28,608 bases of DNA from JBMNQI01 sp050944055 (GCA_050944055.1 JBMNQI010000029.1:1-28608), one strand, 5' to 3'; shown: positions 14,519-22,147, numbered from the stretch's first letter. Notes: generated by a model from the sequence alone, not told the origin. Numbers and translations are program-made.

Positions 14519-16528
14519 TCAAAGCTTCATAGCAACCATAAACCCGTCGTCAACGGCATCGAAGATCTTACGGGCTTCGACGCAGTCGCCTATTTCAATA
14601 TGCGGAATCTGCCTGAGATTGCAGGCCTTCTGAATCTCACCCGTCGGGTTTGCTTTCCTGCCGAGAGCCGCAATAACAGTGTCCGCTTCGATTATGCGGC
14701 TCTTGCCTTCGCTGTCTTTGACTTCGGCGCCGCGTGCGCTGACGGAAACACATGTCGTATTCAAATCATACTGCACCAAATCAGCCATCAGATCGCGCAG
14801 TATATGCTTATGCAGGCGGTAGGCGTCCGGAGCGAGCTCGCCGCGCATTTCGATCAAACGGACATGCTTTCCCTGTTTTGCAAGATGAATTGCGGTCTCG
14901 CAGCCTACGGAGCCGCCGCCAAGTACCAGGACGCGCTCTCCTATCTTGGCGTCCTTGGCGTAAGCATCCACAGCGGATATTGCGTTTTCAAGCCCTGGAA
15001 TCGGCGGACAGGCATCCGACGATCCTATAGCCACTATCACGAAGTCAGGACTCAGCTCGTCCAGCAGCTCTTCAGAAAATCCAGTGTTCAGGCGGATTTC
15101 GACCTTGCGGTTGCGGGCGGCCGCCTCCATCGTGCGCGCAAAATTGTAAAGGTCGGCCTTGTCGGCGTCGAACTGCGCATAGTTTAGGACACCGCCGAGG
15201 ACGCCCGTCTTTTCAATCAGCGTGACAATATGGCCGCGTTCCGCCGCGGTAACAGCGGCCTGCAGGCCGGCAACGCCGCCGCCTACAATAAGCACTTTTT
15301 TGGGCTTGTCAGCCTTTTGCACGTCCTTCATATTCGGGTGCATGGAATAAGGATTGACGGAGCAGCCTCCGGCAACTTTGGTGAGCAGCTTTTCGATTAT
15401 GTCCGGCGTGGGCTGGACAGCGCCCAGAGCGCCGCCCACCATTTCAGCAATAGCCTCTTCTATGGGGCCTGGGAAACAGCGCATGCAGCGCAGGCAGCGC
15501 CGGATCTCGTCGCTTCTGCCCGCTTCCGCTTTTTTACTCCAAAGAGGGTCGGCTCTCATCTGCCGGCCAAGCACGACCATATCGATATCGCCTTTGCTTA
15601 TAAGTCGCTCCGCTTCTTCGGGCGAGTTAATGCCGCCGACCACAGCCACGGGTATGTCCACGCATTTTTTGATAGCTGCAGCGACATCGGCATTGCAAAA
15701 ATGCGGCTGATAAAGCGTAGAGATCATCCAGGTGCGCATCGGGTCGCGATATAATCCGGCGGAAACATGTATTAAGTCGCAGTATTTGGAGATATGCCGC
15801 GCGAATTCACACACGTCTTCCACGCTGTAGCCGCCCTCGGCGTGCTCGCTTCCGGAGATCCTGACCTCGATATTGAATTCGGGCCCGCACTTATCCCGGA
15901 TCGCTCTGAGCACCTCGACGGTAAGGCGGGAGCGGTTCTCTATGCTGCCGCCGTATTCATCCGTACGTTGATTCGTCCGGATAGATAAAAACTGGTGGAG
16001 AAGCCATCCGTGGCCGGCATGGATCAAAACCCCGTCAAAGCCCGCCTTTTTAAGGAAAAAGCTCGCGGTGGCAAAATCCTCGCAGCACTGCCTGATGTCG
16101 TCAGCTGTCATTCCCTTGACCTGAATGCCGTTTTCGTTGACGGTATCCATAGGGCCGAGGGAAGGCGTAACGTTATCGACTTTTGCGGCGCCGGCATGGA
16201 ACAGTTCGATTATCGTCCGGCACCTGAGCTTATGTATGTGGTCGACGACCTCGGCATAAGGGGCCAGATGCTCTTCCGAAACATCGTCGTAGCCGTAAAA
16301 TGCGTGAGCGCCGCGGCTGCCAGCCTCGCTGACGGGAGTCTCGCCGAAAATAAAGACGGCAGGCTTTCCTGAAGCCCGGTAATCAATATCGGCGAAAACC
16401 CTCTCCCTTTCGAGTTCGCCGTTTGGGTTGAGTTCAATGCCGCCCATCGGAGCAACCTCGATGCGGTTTCCATATACCTGGGTGCCGACTTTAATAGGGG
16501 AAAAGAGGTTCTTAAACTGTGTACCCAT
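14519..16528 (-). CDS. FMN/FAD/Fe-S NAD(P)H-dependent ene-reductase, 2,4-dienoyl-CoA reductase / BaiCD type (paralogue B)
   Basis: 669 residues; the ATG at 16528 has GAGGTG upstream. Same domain order as the gene at 12453: TIM barrel (LFSPIKVGTQVYGNRIEVAP; LIHAGHGWLLHQFLS; VVGGINSPEEAERLI; LGRQMRADPLW), cysteine cluster, FAD motif VLIVGGGVAG (~413-421), and NAD(P) motif VLVLGGGSVGCE. The cluster cysteines are C345, C348, C351 and C389. Between the third and fourth lies a 37-residue insertion (11 residues in the paralogue) rich in helix-forming residues, so the Fe-S lobe differs. Trp replaces the HGY tyrosine, as in paralogue A. Convergent with paralogue A, with its own promoter built on an 18-bp tandem repeat. 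Probably a second step or a second substrate of the same pathway. Confidence 0.9.
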   Translation of the reverse strand: MGTQFKNLFSPIKVGTQVYGNRIEVAPMGGIELNPNGELERERVFADIDYRASGKPAVFIFGETPVSEAGSRGAHAFYGYDDVSEEHLAPYAEVVDHIHKLRCRTIIELFHAGAAKVDNVTPSLGPMDTVNENGIQVKGMTADDIRQCCEDFATASFFLKKAGFDGVLIHAGHGWLLHQFLSIRTNQRTDEYGGSIENRSRLTVEVLRAIRDKCGPEFNIEVRISGSEHAEGGYSVEDVCEFARHISKYCDLIHVSAGLYRDPMRTWMISTLYQPHFCNADVAAAIKKCVDIPVAVVGGINSPEEAERLISKGDIDMVVLGRQMRADPLWSKKAEAGRSDEIRRCLRCMRCFPGPIEEAIAEMVGGALGAVQPTPDIIEKLLTKVAGGCSVNPYSMHPNMKDVQKADKPKKVLIVGGGVAGLQAAVTAAERGHIVTLIEKTGVLGGVLNYAQFDADKADLYNFARTMEAAARNRKVEIRLNTGFSEELLDELSPDFVIVAIGSSDACPPIPGLENAISAVDAYAKDAKIGERVLVLGGGSVGCETAIHLAKQGKHVRLIEMRGELAPDAYRLHKHILRDLMADLVQYDLNTTCVSVSARGAEVKDSEGKSRIIEADTVIAALGRKANPTGEIQKACNLRQIPHIEIGDCVEARKIFDAVDDGFMVAMKL

Positions 16529-16555
16529 ATTACATACACCTCACATAATTTAATT

Positions 16556-16591
16556 TAATATTATTGCAACCCGTAATATTATTGCAACCCG
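16556..16591 (-). repeat. Perfect 18-bp tandem repeat in the promoter of paralogue B
   Basis: Two adjacent identical 18-base units (16556-16573 and 16574-16591), each TAATATTATTGCAACCCG on the plus strand. The upstream unit supplies the -35 and the downstream unit the -10 of the minus-strand promoter. Confidence 0.9.
16558..16587 (-). promoter_or_regulatory. Promoter of the paralogue B oxidoreductase
   Basis: On the minus strand TTGCAA (16582-16587), then TAATAT (16558-16563) with an 18-base spacer, or ATAATA with 17. It lies about 30 bases before the start codon, so the leader is short. It is generated by the tandem repeat. Confidence 0.55.
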
Positions 16592-16931
16592 CCGTCTACC
16601 GCGGAGGCTAAAGCTGGGATGCCGACGCGTAAGCGCTCCGTGTGCAGGTCTGGATATTGCCCGGCTCCTTGCCGCTCTGCTTTTGGTAATGTCTGAAACT
16701 GATTACATGTGCCGCCATGTCTTGGCACGCCAGGCCTAGGCCGCCTCCAAGCATCCGAGCAAACAGCGCTTTGAAAACATACTGGTGCCGTAGAAATGGC
16801 GGCACCAGTATGTTTTTTCGCCCCTGGTATCTTTTGTGCTGACCGCACAGGGGCCAAAGCATTTAGTCATATAACGCTGTTGAATTTATGCGCATAAACG
16901 CGTGCCGTTTTCTGCCCGGTCATCTGCCGGC
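16592..16931. other. 340-base gap between oxidoreductase B and the small membrane protein gene
   Basis: No convincing gene. It holds the strong terminator at 16776-16818. Two overlapping minus-strand open frames (16608-16862 and 16579-16857) cross that terminator hairpin and have no ribosome binding site. The stretch coding RMLGGGLGLACQDMAAHV could be a relic of a lost gene, but I recognise no family. Confidence 0.5.
16776..16818 (-). terminator. Strong terminator of the permease / small membrane protein operon
   Basis: A perfect 15-bp stem, AACATACTGGTGCCG (16776-16790) with its inverse at 16800-16814, and a 9-base loop. It is flanked by a T-run on the plus strand (TTTT) and GTTTTC on the minus strand, so it can act in both directions. 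It lies downstream of the minus-strand gene ending at 16932. Confidence 0.8.
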
Positions 16932-17192
16932 TCAGACGCCGCGGATAACGTAAATTATGATAAACACGAACAAAGCGCCGCCGCCGGCACAGCATAAAAC
17001 GGCCTGGATCCGGGCGCGCAGCTTTCCCGGGGTCTCTTTGCGCAGGCCCAGCAAGGTATCAGCCACAACGCACGCGATAATCGCCGCCAAGCCCAGAAGA
17101 ACGACCGTTGTGTTCCGGCCCGTTAAAAGCCACAAAATACCGGTCAGGAGCAACAGGGCGAGCAATACGGTCACCGTCGTTTTTTTACTCAT
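16932..17192 (-). CDS. Small three-helix membrane protein accompanying the permease
   Basis: 86 residues with three hydrophobic helices: VTVLLALLLLTGILWLL, VVLLGLAAIIACVVADTLLG and GALFVFIIIYVIRGV. Basic residues between helices two and three (LRKETPGKLRARIQ) suggest the loop is cytoplasmic. No family recognised. It starts 23 bases after the GntP-like permease stop, so the two are one transcript ending at the terminator at 16776-16818. It might be a small partner or stabilising subunit of the permease; nothing in the sequence proves an interaction. Confidence 0.7.
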   Translation of the reverse strand: MSKKTTVTVLLALLLLTGILWLLTGRNTTVVLLGLAAIIACVVADTLLGLRKETPGKLRARIQAVLCCAGGGALFVFIIIYVIRGV

Positions 17193-17215
17193 AACGAGTC
17201 ACCTTAAATGATTTA

Positions 17216-18535
17216 TCAGTAAACACCGATCAGACCAAAGATCGCAACGACGATAGAAAGGGCGCACGTAGCGATGACTGTTGTACGGAATATGGAGGGA
17301 TAGCATTCCTTCATCGAGCAGTCCATAATCTCGCACTGCGTGATGATGCCCAGGTTGTTGGGCAGGGTGTCAAGCACGGTGTTAGCGAAGAGAATAATCA
17401 AACCGCAGGCCTGCGGAGTCAGCCCCTGGGGCACAAACACGGACATGGTAACACCACCGAGCAGGATAACCGCAGACATTCCGGCGATGCCGACGAGCAG
17501 AATAGCTATGATAAGCAGGCCGAAGGCAGACGGGATCGGCATCGAGCACATCGCCTCAATGAGGGCGTTGTACGCGGGAGATTGTGCCATGATAAATCCG
17601 GGCAGCATGGAGAACAGGATGCCAATCGGGACCAGGAACACGCCCGAATTGGCCGTGTTGATAATCGTGGCAAATCTGCCCTTTCCGTTTTCCTTCGGTA
17701 TGTAGGCGCCAAAGCAGATCATCGCGACTACAATGCCGATAAGAAGCGAGGCCCATGCGTCGATGTGAAGGAAGTTATACAGAACATAGACGGCGATAAT
17801 AGGGAGAACGGTCAGGACAACGTGGGGCAGCTTCTGCGAAGATACGTCGGGCAAGGAAAGCGGGCCGGGGTCATAGCCAAGGCCGTTGTCCTTATCCTTC
17901 TTTATCATCCTGTATAGAATCGCAACACAGACCACTACATATACAATAAGGAAGATAGCGCGAAGCAGCAGCGTTTTGGAGTTGTCAAACCCGGGGATAT
18001 ACTCTTCGATCGTAATCAGCAGACTCATAGGAGCGCCGGGGACCAGGGTTCCGCAGGTGCCGGCAATCATGAGCAGGGCGTTAATGTACTTACGCGGCGC
18101 ATTGATATCGGCTACCATACCCGCGCAGATGGCGAGCATCGTGTACATGATTGCCAGGTTGTCGATGCCTGCCAGGCCGATGATGATGCGGATAATCAGG
18201 AACATACCTAAGCAGCCGAGGATGCGGACCTTTTCGCTTTTGCTTTTTGCGAAGGGCTTCATCAGCGTATTGGCCAGAGACGTTGCGGCTCCGGACTTTG
18301 TGTAAAAAATACCGAGGACGGCGCCAAACATGATAACAGGGCCGAGGAGACCGAGGATCATTCCAATGGAATTCATGCCGATGTTCCAGGTCTCCAGTAT
18401 GGGGAGCCCGCTGGTAACAATGATGAGCAACGTAACAAGCGTGGCCGTCAAAACAACATTCAGTCCCTTATAGACCAGATAGTTCAGGAGGATGAACGCC
18501 GCGACTATGCCAATCATACCAACCGTCAGTGACAT
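17216..18535 (-). CDS. GntP-like organic anion permease
   Basis: 439 residues with about 11-12 hydrophobic helices and no soluble domain; the ATG at 18535 has GAAGGAG upstream. The N-terminus (VGMIGIVAAFILLNYLVYKGLNVVLTA) and the repeated small-residue hairpin regions (LIIRIIIGLAGIDNLAIMY; AGTCGTLVPGAPMSLL; GMSAVILLGGVTMSVFVP; NTVLDTLPNNLG) resemble GntP/gluconate and related ion-transporter-superfamily symporters, which import sugar acids or small carboxylates with protons or sodium. The exact subfamily (GntP versus citrate-type) is not certain. Located beside two ene-reductases and an Opp-type transporter, it probably supplies a carboxylate to, or exports a product from, the same pathway. 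Followed by a small membrane protein gene. Confidence 0.8.
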   Translation of the reverse strand: MSLTVGMIGIVAAFILLNYLVYKGLNVVLTATLVTLLIIVTSGLPILETWNIGMNSIGMILGLLGPVIMFGAVLGIFYTKSGAATSLANTLMKPFAKSKSEKVRILGCLGMFLIIRIIIGLAGIDNLAIMYTMLAICAGMVADINAPRKYINALLMIAGTCGTLVPGAPMSLLITIEEYIPGFDNSKTLLLRAIFLIVYVVVCVAILYRMIKKDKDNGLGYDPGPLSLPDVSSQKLPHVVLTVLPIIAVYVLYNFLHIDAWASLLIGIVVAMICFGAYIPKENGKGRFATIINTANSGVFLVPIGILFSMLPGFIMAQSPAYNALIEAMCSMPIPSAFGLLIIAILLVGIAGMSAVILLGGVTMSVFVPQGLTPQACGLIILFANTVLDTLPNNLGIITQCEIMDCSMKECYPSIFRTTVIATCALSIVVAIFGLIGVY

Positions 18536-19136
18536 AAAATACTACTCCTTCTTCTCAATTATTTGCTCTGATGCCGATAGTCCCGATTGATGTTTTCCTC
18601 TCATCCCCCCTTGGCCTTCCAGCTCTTCGACCCTGAAACAGTCCCGCAAAGCTGGCAAATTGTCGTAATGTCATAGATAGTTCATTAATAAAACTATATT
18701 AGTCGAATACGACGTATCTGTCTTTGTCCGTCGTCGCCAAAAAAACGGCTCGGATTTATCCGATTAGGACAATAACAGTTTTTAACGGGCAGAGGAAATA
18801 GTGCTTTGAAGACTTCTGATGAAAAAAACCAGACAGCGAGCAGCCTCTTGCGCTTCTTTGGATATTTCGGGGCGGTAAGCGGCCTATGAAACGCCGTTTA
18901 ATCGCGCTGGCCTACCTGCTGTCAAGGCCCGTATTGGATACTGCTTTTTCGGTAAACATATTGTCCTATTCTGGCGGCGGACAGAATTTAAACGTGTGCA
19001 TAAACTATATTGGTGCAAGCATAAAAGAGCTAAAAACCTCCCGCGGACCCGCGCCCGAAACTTTGTTCATAACGTGCGCTCATAAAACAAAACCCGGCAC
19101 TCTACTATAAGCAGAAGAGGAAAGAGGGGCTGGACG
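18536..19136. other. 601-base intergenic region between divergent permease and lysis cassette
   Basis: No convincing gene. It contains the leader and possible promoter of the minus-strand permease (18696-18724), a dyad TCGGAT-TT-ATCCGA (18750-18763) that could be an operator, and a plus-strand 74-codon open frame (18886-19110) without ribosome binding site or recognisable family. No tRNA or other RNA gene is seen. Confidence 0.5.
18696..18724 (-). promoter_or_regulatory. Weak candidate promoter of the GntP-like permease
   Basis: On the minus strand AAGACA (18719-18724), 17 bases, TAATAT (18696-18701). It would give a leader of about 150 bases. Match to consensus is modest. Confidence 0.3.
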
Positions 19137-19391
19137 ATGGATAATTTCATTAAGCTTTGCGAGGAACGGCACAAGGCCGTTGACGGGAAGATACTCGAGC
19201 ACTCGAAGCGGCTCGACGAGCAGGGAAGGAAAATCGACGTCCTTGAGCGTTCCGACGCCGCCAACACCACGCAGATAGAAAACCTCACCCGGGCGATTAC
19301 GAATCAGACAAAGGCGATATGGGGGCTCGTGCTGGCGGTTGCCTCGACACTGGCCGGGTTCTTCATCTGGTATGTCCAAAGCTTGGGATAA
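19137..19391 (+). CDS. XhlA-like phage lysis accessory protein
   Basis: 84 residues. The first ~60 are a charged coiled coil (ERHKAVDGKILEHSKRLDEQ, then QIENLTRAITNQTKAI) and the end is a single membrane helix (WGLVLAVASTLAGFFIWYV). This is the layout of the haemolysin XhlA family, which works with holin and amidase in prophage (PBSX-type) lysis. The ATG at 19137 is preceded by AGAGGAAAGAGGGG. It is the first gene of a four-gene cassette: protease 21 bases downstream, then holin and amidase. Membrane-associated helper of the holin is the family expectation. Confidence 0.8.
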   Translation: MDNFIKLCEERHKAVDGKILEHSKRLDEQGRKIDVLERSDAANTTQIENLTRAITNQTKAIWGLVLAVASTLAGFFIWYVQSLG

Positions 19392-19412
19392 GGCAGACAG
19401 GGAAGTGGTCAG

Positions 19413-20453
19413 ATGAGCGGATATAAGCCTCTGGAGGCAAACAGGGAATATCTGGATTACACCGGCGTAACGGCATGGCACAGAGCGGGCTATCGGGGCA
19501 GGACAGTCAAAGCGGCAAGCGGCGAGATGTTTTCTCTTGAGGCGGCGGCGGAATATGGACTTAAAGCATACGCGCCCGTGGAGGGCTACGAGGGCGGCGC
19601 GGGACACGGGTTCCAGACGGCCATGGCGTTCTGGCAGGCAGCGCCAGACGCGGAGCTTTATATGCTGCCGTCCGTGTCGAACTATACGCGCGGCAAGGGC
19701 TGGCGGCACGGGCTGATTGACGAGGCGCTGCCCGTTATAAAGGCCGAGGGCATCAGCCTGATGTTCGCGTCAAGAACAGGCACCACAGACAAGTACGCTA
19801 TGGACGCGGCGCTTTCAGAGCTGCCCGGCTTTTCGTACTTCATGTCCGCGGGGAACGACGGAGGCGAAGGGTACAATCAGTTCCTTGCCTGCGAGAACAT
19901 TTACGGCGTGGGCGCTTACTCGCTTGCCGGCGGGAAGCCGGCGCCCGAATCGTATTCAAGCGTTACGGAGCACGTTGACTTTGCCGCGCCCGCCGGGATA
20001 CGCATACCGAAGTACGGAACTCTCTCGACGGAGGCGTTTTACGGCACGTCGTGCGCCTGCCCGTTCCTGTGCGGCATGGCCGCGCTTGTCCAGCAGCTGT
20101 TTATTGAGAAGACAGGCAGGGCACTTGGCCGCAGTAAGCTCTATCAGTTCCTTCGGGACAACTCGGTTGACTTCGGCGCGGTCGGCAAGGACAGCGTATC
20201 GGGCTGGGGTGCGGTTATACTGCCGCCGCCCGACGAGGTTGATATTAAAAGGTATGCGGACATGACGATTAAAATGCAGATAGGCAATCCAATAATGTAT
20301 GTAGACGGCGTTCCCGTAAAGCTCGACCAGCCGCCTGCTGTGGACCCGAAGACGAACAGGACGCTGCTGCCCGTGCGCGCCCTGAGCGAGGCTCTAGGCT
20401 GCACGGTCGAATGGGAGCAGTCGACAAAAACGATAACTATTACGAAGGAGTAG
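19413..20453 (+). CDS. Subtilisin-like (S8) protease domain with C-terminal stalk domain, phage-cassette encoded
   Basis: 346 residues, no signal peptide. Residues ~15-275 follow the subtilase fold: YTGVTAWHRAGYRGRTV, His65 in GAGHGFQTAMAFWQAAPDAELY, oxyanion Asn148 in FMSAGNDGG, VGAYSLAGG, HVDFAAPAG, and Ser213 in YGTSCACPFLCGMAALVQ. The catalytic Asp normally placed before the His is not visible: no Asp occurs between residues 16 and 78, only Glu38, Glu43 and other Glu. Activity may be lost or changed. Residues ~285-346 (MYVDGVPVKLDQPPAV, LLPVRALSEALGCTVEWEQ) form a copper-amine-oxidase-N-like stalk domain, usually a cell-surface binding module. It lies between XhlA and holin genes, so release with the lysis proteins is likely. 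Its target is unknown. Confidence 0.85.
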   Translation: MSGYKPLEANREYLDYTGVTAWHRAGYRGRTVKAASGEMFSLEAAAEYGLKAYAPVEGYEGGAGHGFQTAMAFWQAAPDAELYMLPSVSNYTRGKGWRHGLIDEALPVIKAEGISLMFASRTGTTDKYAMDAALSELPGFSYFMSAGNDGGEGYNQFLACENIYGVGAYSLAGGKPAPESYSSVTEHVDFAAPAGIRIPKYGTLSTEAFYGTSCACPFLCGMAALVQQLFIEKTGRALGRSKLYQFLRDNSVDFGAVGKDSVSGWGAVILPPPDEVDIKRYADMTIKMQIGNPIMYVDGVPVKLDQPPAVDPKTNRTLLPVRALSEALGCTVEWEQSTKTITITKE

Positions 20454-20459
20454 CGATTT

Positions 20460-20657
20460 ATGGTACAAAGCAGGTGGAAAAGCAAGGTCATGTGGGCGGC
20501 GGTTTTCGCGCAGGCTGTTTCTATTTTCGGATTGCTCGGCCTGTGGGACAAAATAGGCATAACCTCCGACACATTTGAGGGCATAGTCACGGCGCTGCTC
20601 GAAATCCTGGTGCTGTTCGGAATACTGAATTCGCCGACAAATAAAAACTCGTTCTGA
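20460..20657 (+). CDS. Phage holin
   Basis: 65 residues with two hydrophobic helices (VMWAAVFAQAVSIFGLLGL and EGIVTALLEILVLFGIL) joined by a short turn, and the C-terminus ILNSPTNKNSF. WKSK...W at the start and NPTNK-type endings are typical of small holins of Firmicute phages. The ATG at 20460 follows the protease stop by 6 bases. It would form membrane lesions that let the amidase reach the wall, working with the XhlA-like protein. A 14-base gap leads to the amidase gene. Confidence 0.85.
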   Translation: MVQSRWKSKVMWAAVFAQAVSIFGLLGLWDKIGITSDTFEGIVTALLEILVLFGILNSPTNKNSF

Positions 20658-20671
20658 TCGGAGGCCGGCGA

Positions 20672-21421
20672 TTGAAAAGCATAAAATTCCTGCAATGCGA
20701 CGCCACAAATTACGAAAAGGGCCGCACAATGCCCATTGAGTACATAGTCGTGCATTACACCGCAAATAACGGCGATAAGGCAGGGGACAACGCCCTGTAC
20801 TTTGCAAACAACAAAAACCTGTCGGCTTCGGCGCACTATTTTGTGGATGAAAACGAGGTCTGGCAGAGCGTAAACGATACAGACACGGCCTGGCACTGCG
20901 GCGGCAAACTGCAGGGCTCCGAAGGCCATACGTTATACGGCATATGCCGCAACGCAAATTCGCTGGGCGTCGAGCTGTGCTCGAAAAGGGACGGCGGCGG
21001 CAGGTTCTATTTCAATGAAGCCACCGTTTTAAACGCGTCTGGACTTATAAAAGAGCTTATGGAAAAGTACGGGCTGGGAGCCGGAAACGTAGTGCGCCAT
21101 TTTGACGTAACCGGAAAAAACTGCCCCGCTCCTTTTTTGGACGAGGCGCAGTGGGCCGCGTTCAAAGAAAAGCTTTCGGCAGCAAGCGAAAAGGCGAGAT
21201 ACAAGCAGCTTCGCGACGTCCCGGAAGCTTTCCGACCCGTTATTGAAAAGCTGATGAACGCGCAAATAATAAAAGGCGACGGCTCCGATAAGCAGGGAAA
21301 CAACGATGTCATCGACCTCTCGCACGATATGGTGCGGCTGCTCGTGATCATGAGCCGCGCGGGCGTTTTCGACAGCCTATCCGCCGCCGCTCATACGGAA
21401 ACGCAAGCTGAGAATAAGTGA
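20672..21421 (+). CDS. N-acetylmuramoyl-L-alanine amidase (endolysin, Amidase_2 type)
   Basis: 249 residues, starting at TTG 20672, supported by CGGAGG about 8 bases upstream and by the conserved beginning. Residues 18-165 are the zinc amidase domain: His28 (IVVHYTAN), ASAHYFVDENEVWQSV, WHCGG, SLGVELC with Glu102, and His143 plus Cys151 (VVRHFDVTGKNCPAP) as remaining metal ligands or active-site residues. It cleaves the amide bond between MurNAc and the stem peptide. The C-terminal ~70 residues (LRDVPEAFRPVIEKLM, GDGSDKQGNNDVIDLSHDMVR) form the small helical module found behind many clostridial phage amidases, probably wall binding. No signal peptide, so release depends on the holin. Last gene of the cassette. 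Confidence 0.92.
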   Translation: MKSIKFLQCDATNYEKGRTMPIEYIVVHYTANNGDKAGDNALYFANNKNLSASAHYFVDENEVWQSVNDTDTAWHCGGKLQGSEGHTLYGICRNANSLGVELCSKRDGGGRFYFNEATVLNASGLIKELMEKYGLGAGNVVRHFDVTGKNCPAPFLDEAQWAAFKEKLSAASEKARYKQLRDVPEAFRPVIEKLMNAQIIKGDGSDKQGNNDVIDLSHDMVRLLVIMSRAGVFDSLSAAAHTETQAENK

Positions 21422-21541
21422 AGCGCCGGACTTATACGGGCGTTTTGAGCGCGTGCGGCCGCTGCCTCCGATGATGCTTTATAATCCGGAAAAGATTGAA
21501 AATTTGCCAAGTATTACTCGAAACAGTTGAAAAACGGCAGT

Positions 21542-21568
21542 AAATTCTTTAATTTTTTAAGAATTTTT
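21542..21568 (+). terminator. AT-rich terminator after the lysis cassette
   Basis: AAATTCTT (21542-21549) pairs with AAGAATTT (21559-21566), followed by TT. The stem is weak because it is AT-rich. Confidence 0.45.
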
Positions 21569-21588
21569 ACTTCGTATTATTTATTGTA
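21561..21588 (+). promoter_or_regulatory. Possible sigma-G type promoter of the spore protein gene
   Basis: GAATT (21561-21565), 16 bases, TATTGTA (21582-21588), near the forespore consensus (GnATR, then CATnnTA) but with T for C. Place and gene type fit; sequence match is modest. Confidence 0.35.
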
Positions 21589-21648
21589 CTCCGCAAAAAA
21601 TATGTGCGAAGATGCAGAGTCTTTAATAATACTAAAGGAGAGATCCTA

Positions 21649-21852
21649 ATGGCGCAAAGCAATAATAACCGTATCGTTGTCCCAAATGCCCGCGACGCCC
21701 TCAACAGGTTCAAGATGGAGACGGCTAACGAGCTCGGCATCCAGCTTAATCAGGGCTACAACGGCGAAATAAAATCGAGGGACGCCGGCACCATCGGCGG
21801 CAACATGGTCAGAAAAATGATCCAGGCGTATGAAAACGGCTTAGCCAAATAA
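21649..21852 (+). CDS. Small acid-soluble spore protein, alpha/beta type
   Basis: 67 residues from the ATG at 21649 (AAAGGAG upstream; the longer frame from 21604 has no such site). It matches the alpha/beta SASP family along its length: RIVVPNARDALNRFKMETANELGI, then GYNGEIKSRDAGTIGGNMVRKMI. FKMETANELG contains the usual germination protease cleavage region (after Glu), and the second half contains the DNA-binding helix motif. SASPs coat and protect DNA in the dormant spore and are degraded at germination. Its presence shows the host forms endospores. Monocistronic, between two hairpins. Confidence 0.95.
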   Translation: MAQSNNNRIVVPNARDALNRFKMETANELGIQLNQGYNGEIKSRDAGTIGGNMVRKMIQAYENGLAK

Positions 21853-21903
21853 ACCATTAAATAATAAATATAATCCAGCTTTATATCCGGCTTTAAACAG
21901 CCT

Positions 21904-21941
21904 GAAGGGCGGCTGTCCAAAATATAGGGCAGCCGCCCTTC
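21904..21941 (+). terminator. Strong hairpin after the spore protein gene
   Basis: GAAGGGCGGCTG (21904-21915) pairs perfectly with CAGCCGCCCTTC (21930-21941), extended by 3 inner pairs. No long T-run follows (CATTACT). Confidence 0.65.
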
Positions 21942-22109
21942 ATTACTCGGAGGCAGATGCTGAGCTCTTAAAAAGTACGGCCCGGATTAGGAAGAAAATA
22001 ATGACACAGGTGAGATAGGCGCTTGCAAATTTATTGGAATAACATAGGCTTTTCTATATGAACGCAGTAGAATAATGAAAGTGGCAAAGAAAAAAATTTC
22101 AATTTGCTA

Positions 22110-22138
22110 TTGACAGAGCGTAACGAAGCGAATATAAT
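22110..22138 (+). promoter_or_regulatory. Consensus sigma-70 promoter of the glnA operon
   Basis: TTGACA (22110-22115), exactly 17 bases, TATAAT (22133-22138), a perfect match to the vegetative consensus. Transcription should start near 22145, at the foot of the hairpin. Confidence 0.9.
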
Positions 22139-22147
22139 AGTACCACC

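Noticed and set aside
16579..16862. Overlapping minus-strand frames of 84 and 92 codons
   Set aside because: They run through the terminator hairpin 16776-16814 and lack a ribosome binding site; at most a relic of a lost gene.
18775..18786. Another ACAGTTTTT (plus strand) resembling the opp promoter core
   Set aside because: No matching -10 at 17 bases and no upstream box at the required distance.
18886..19110. 74-codon plus-strand open frame before the lysis cassette
   Set aside because: No ribosome binding site, no family features, odd composition; kept only as a note on the intergenic region.
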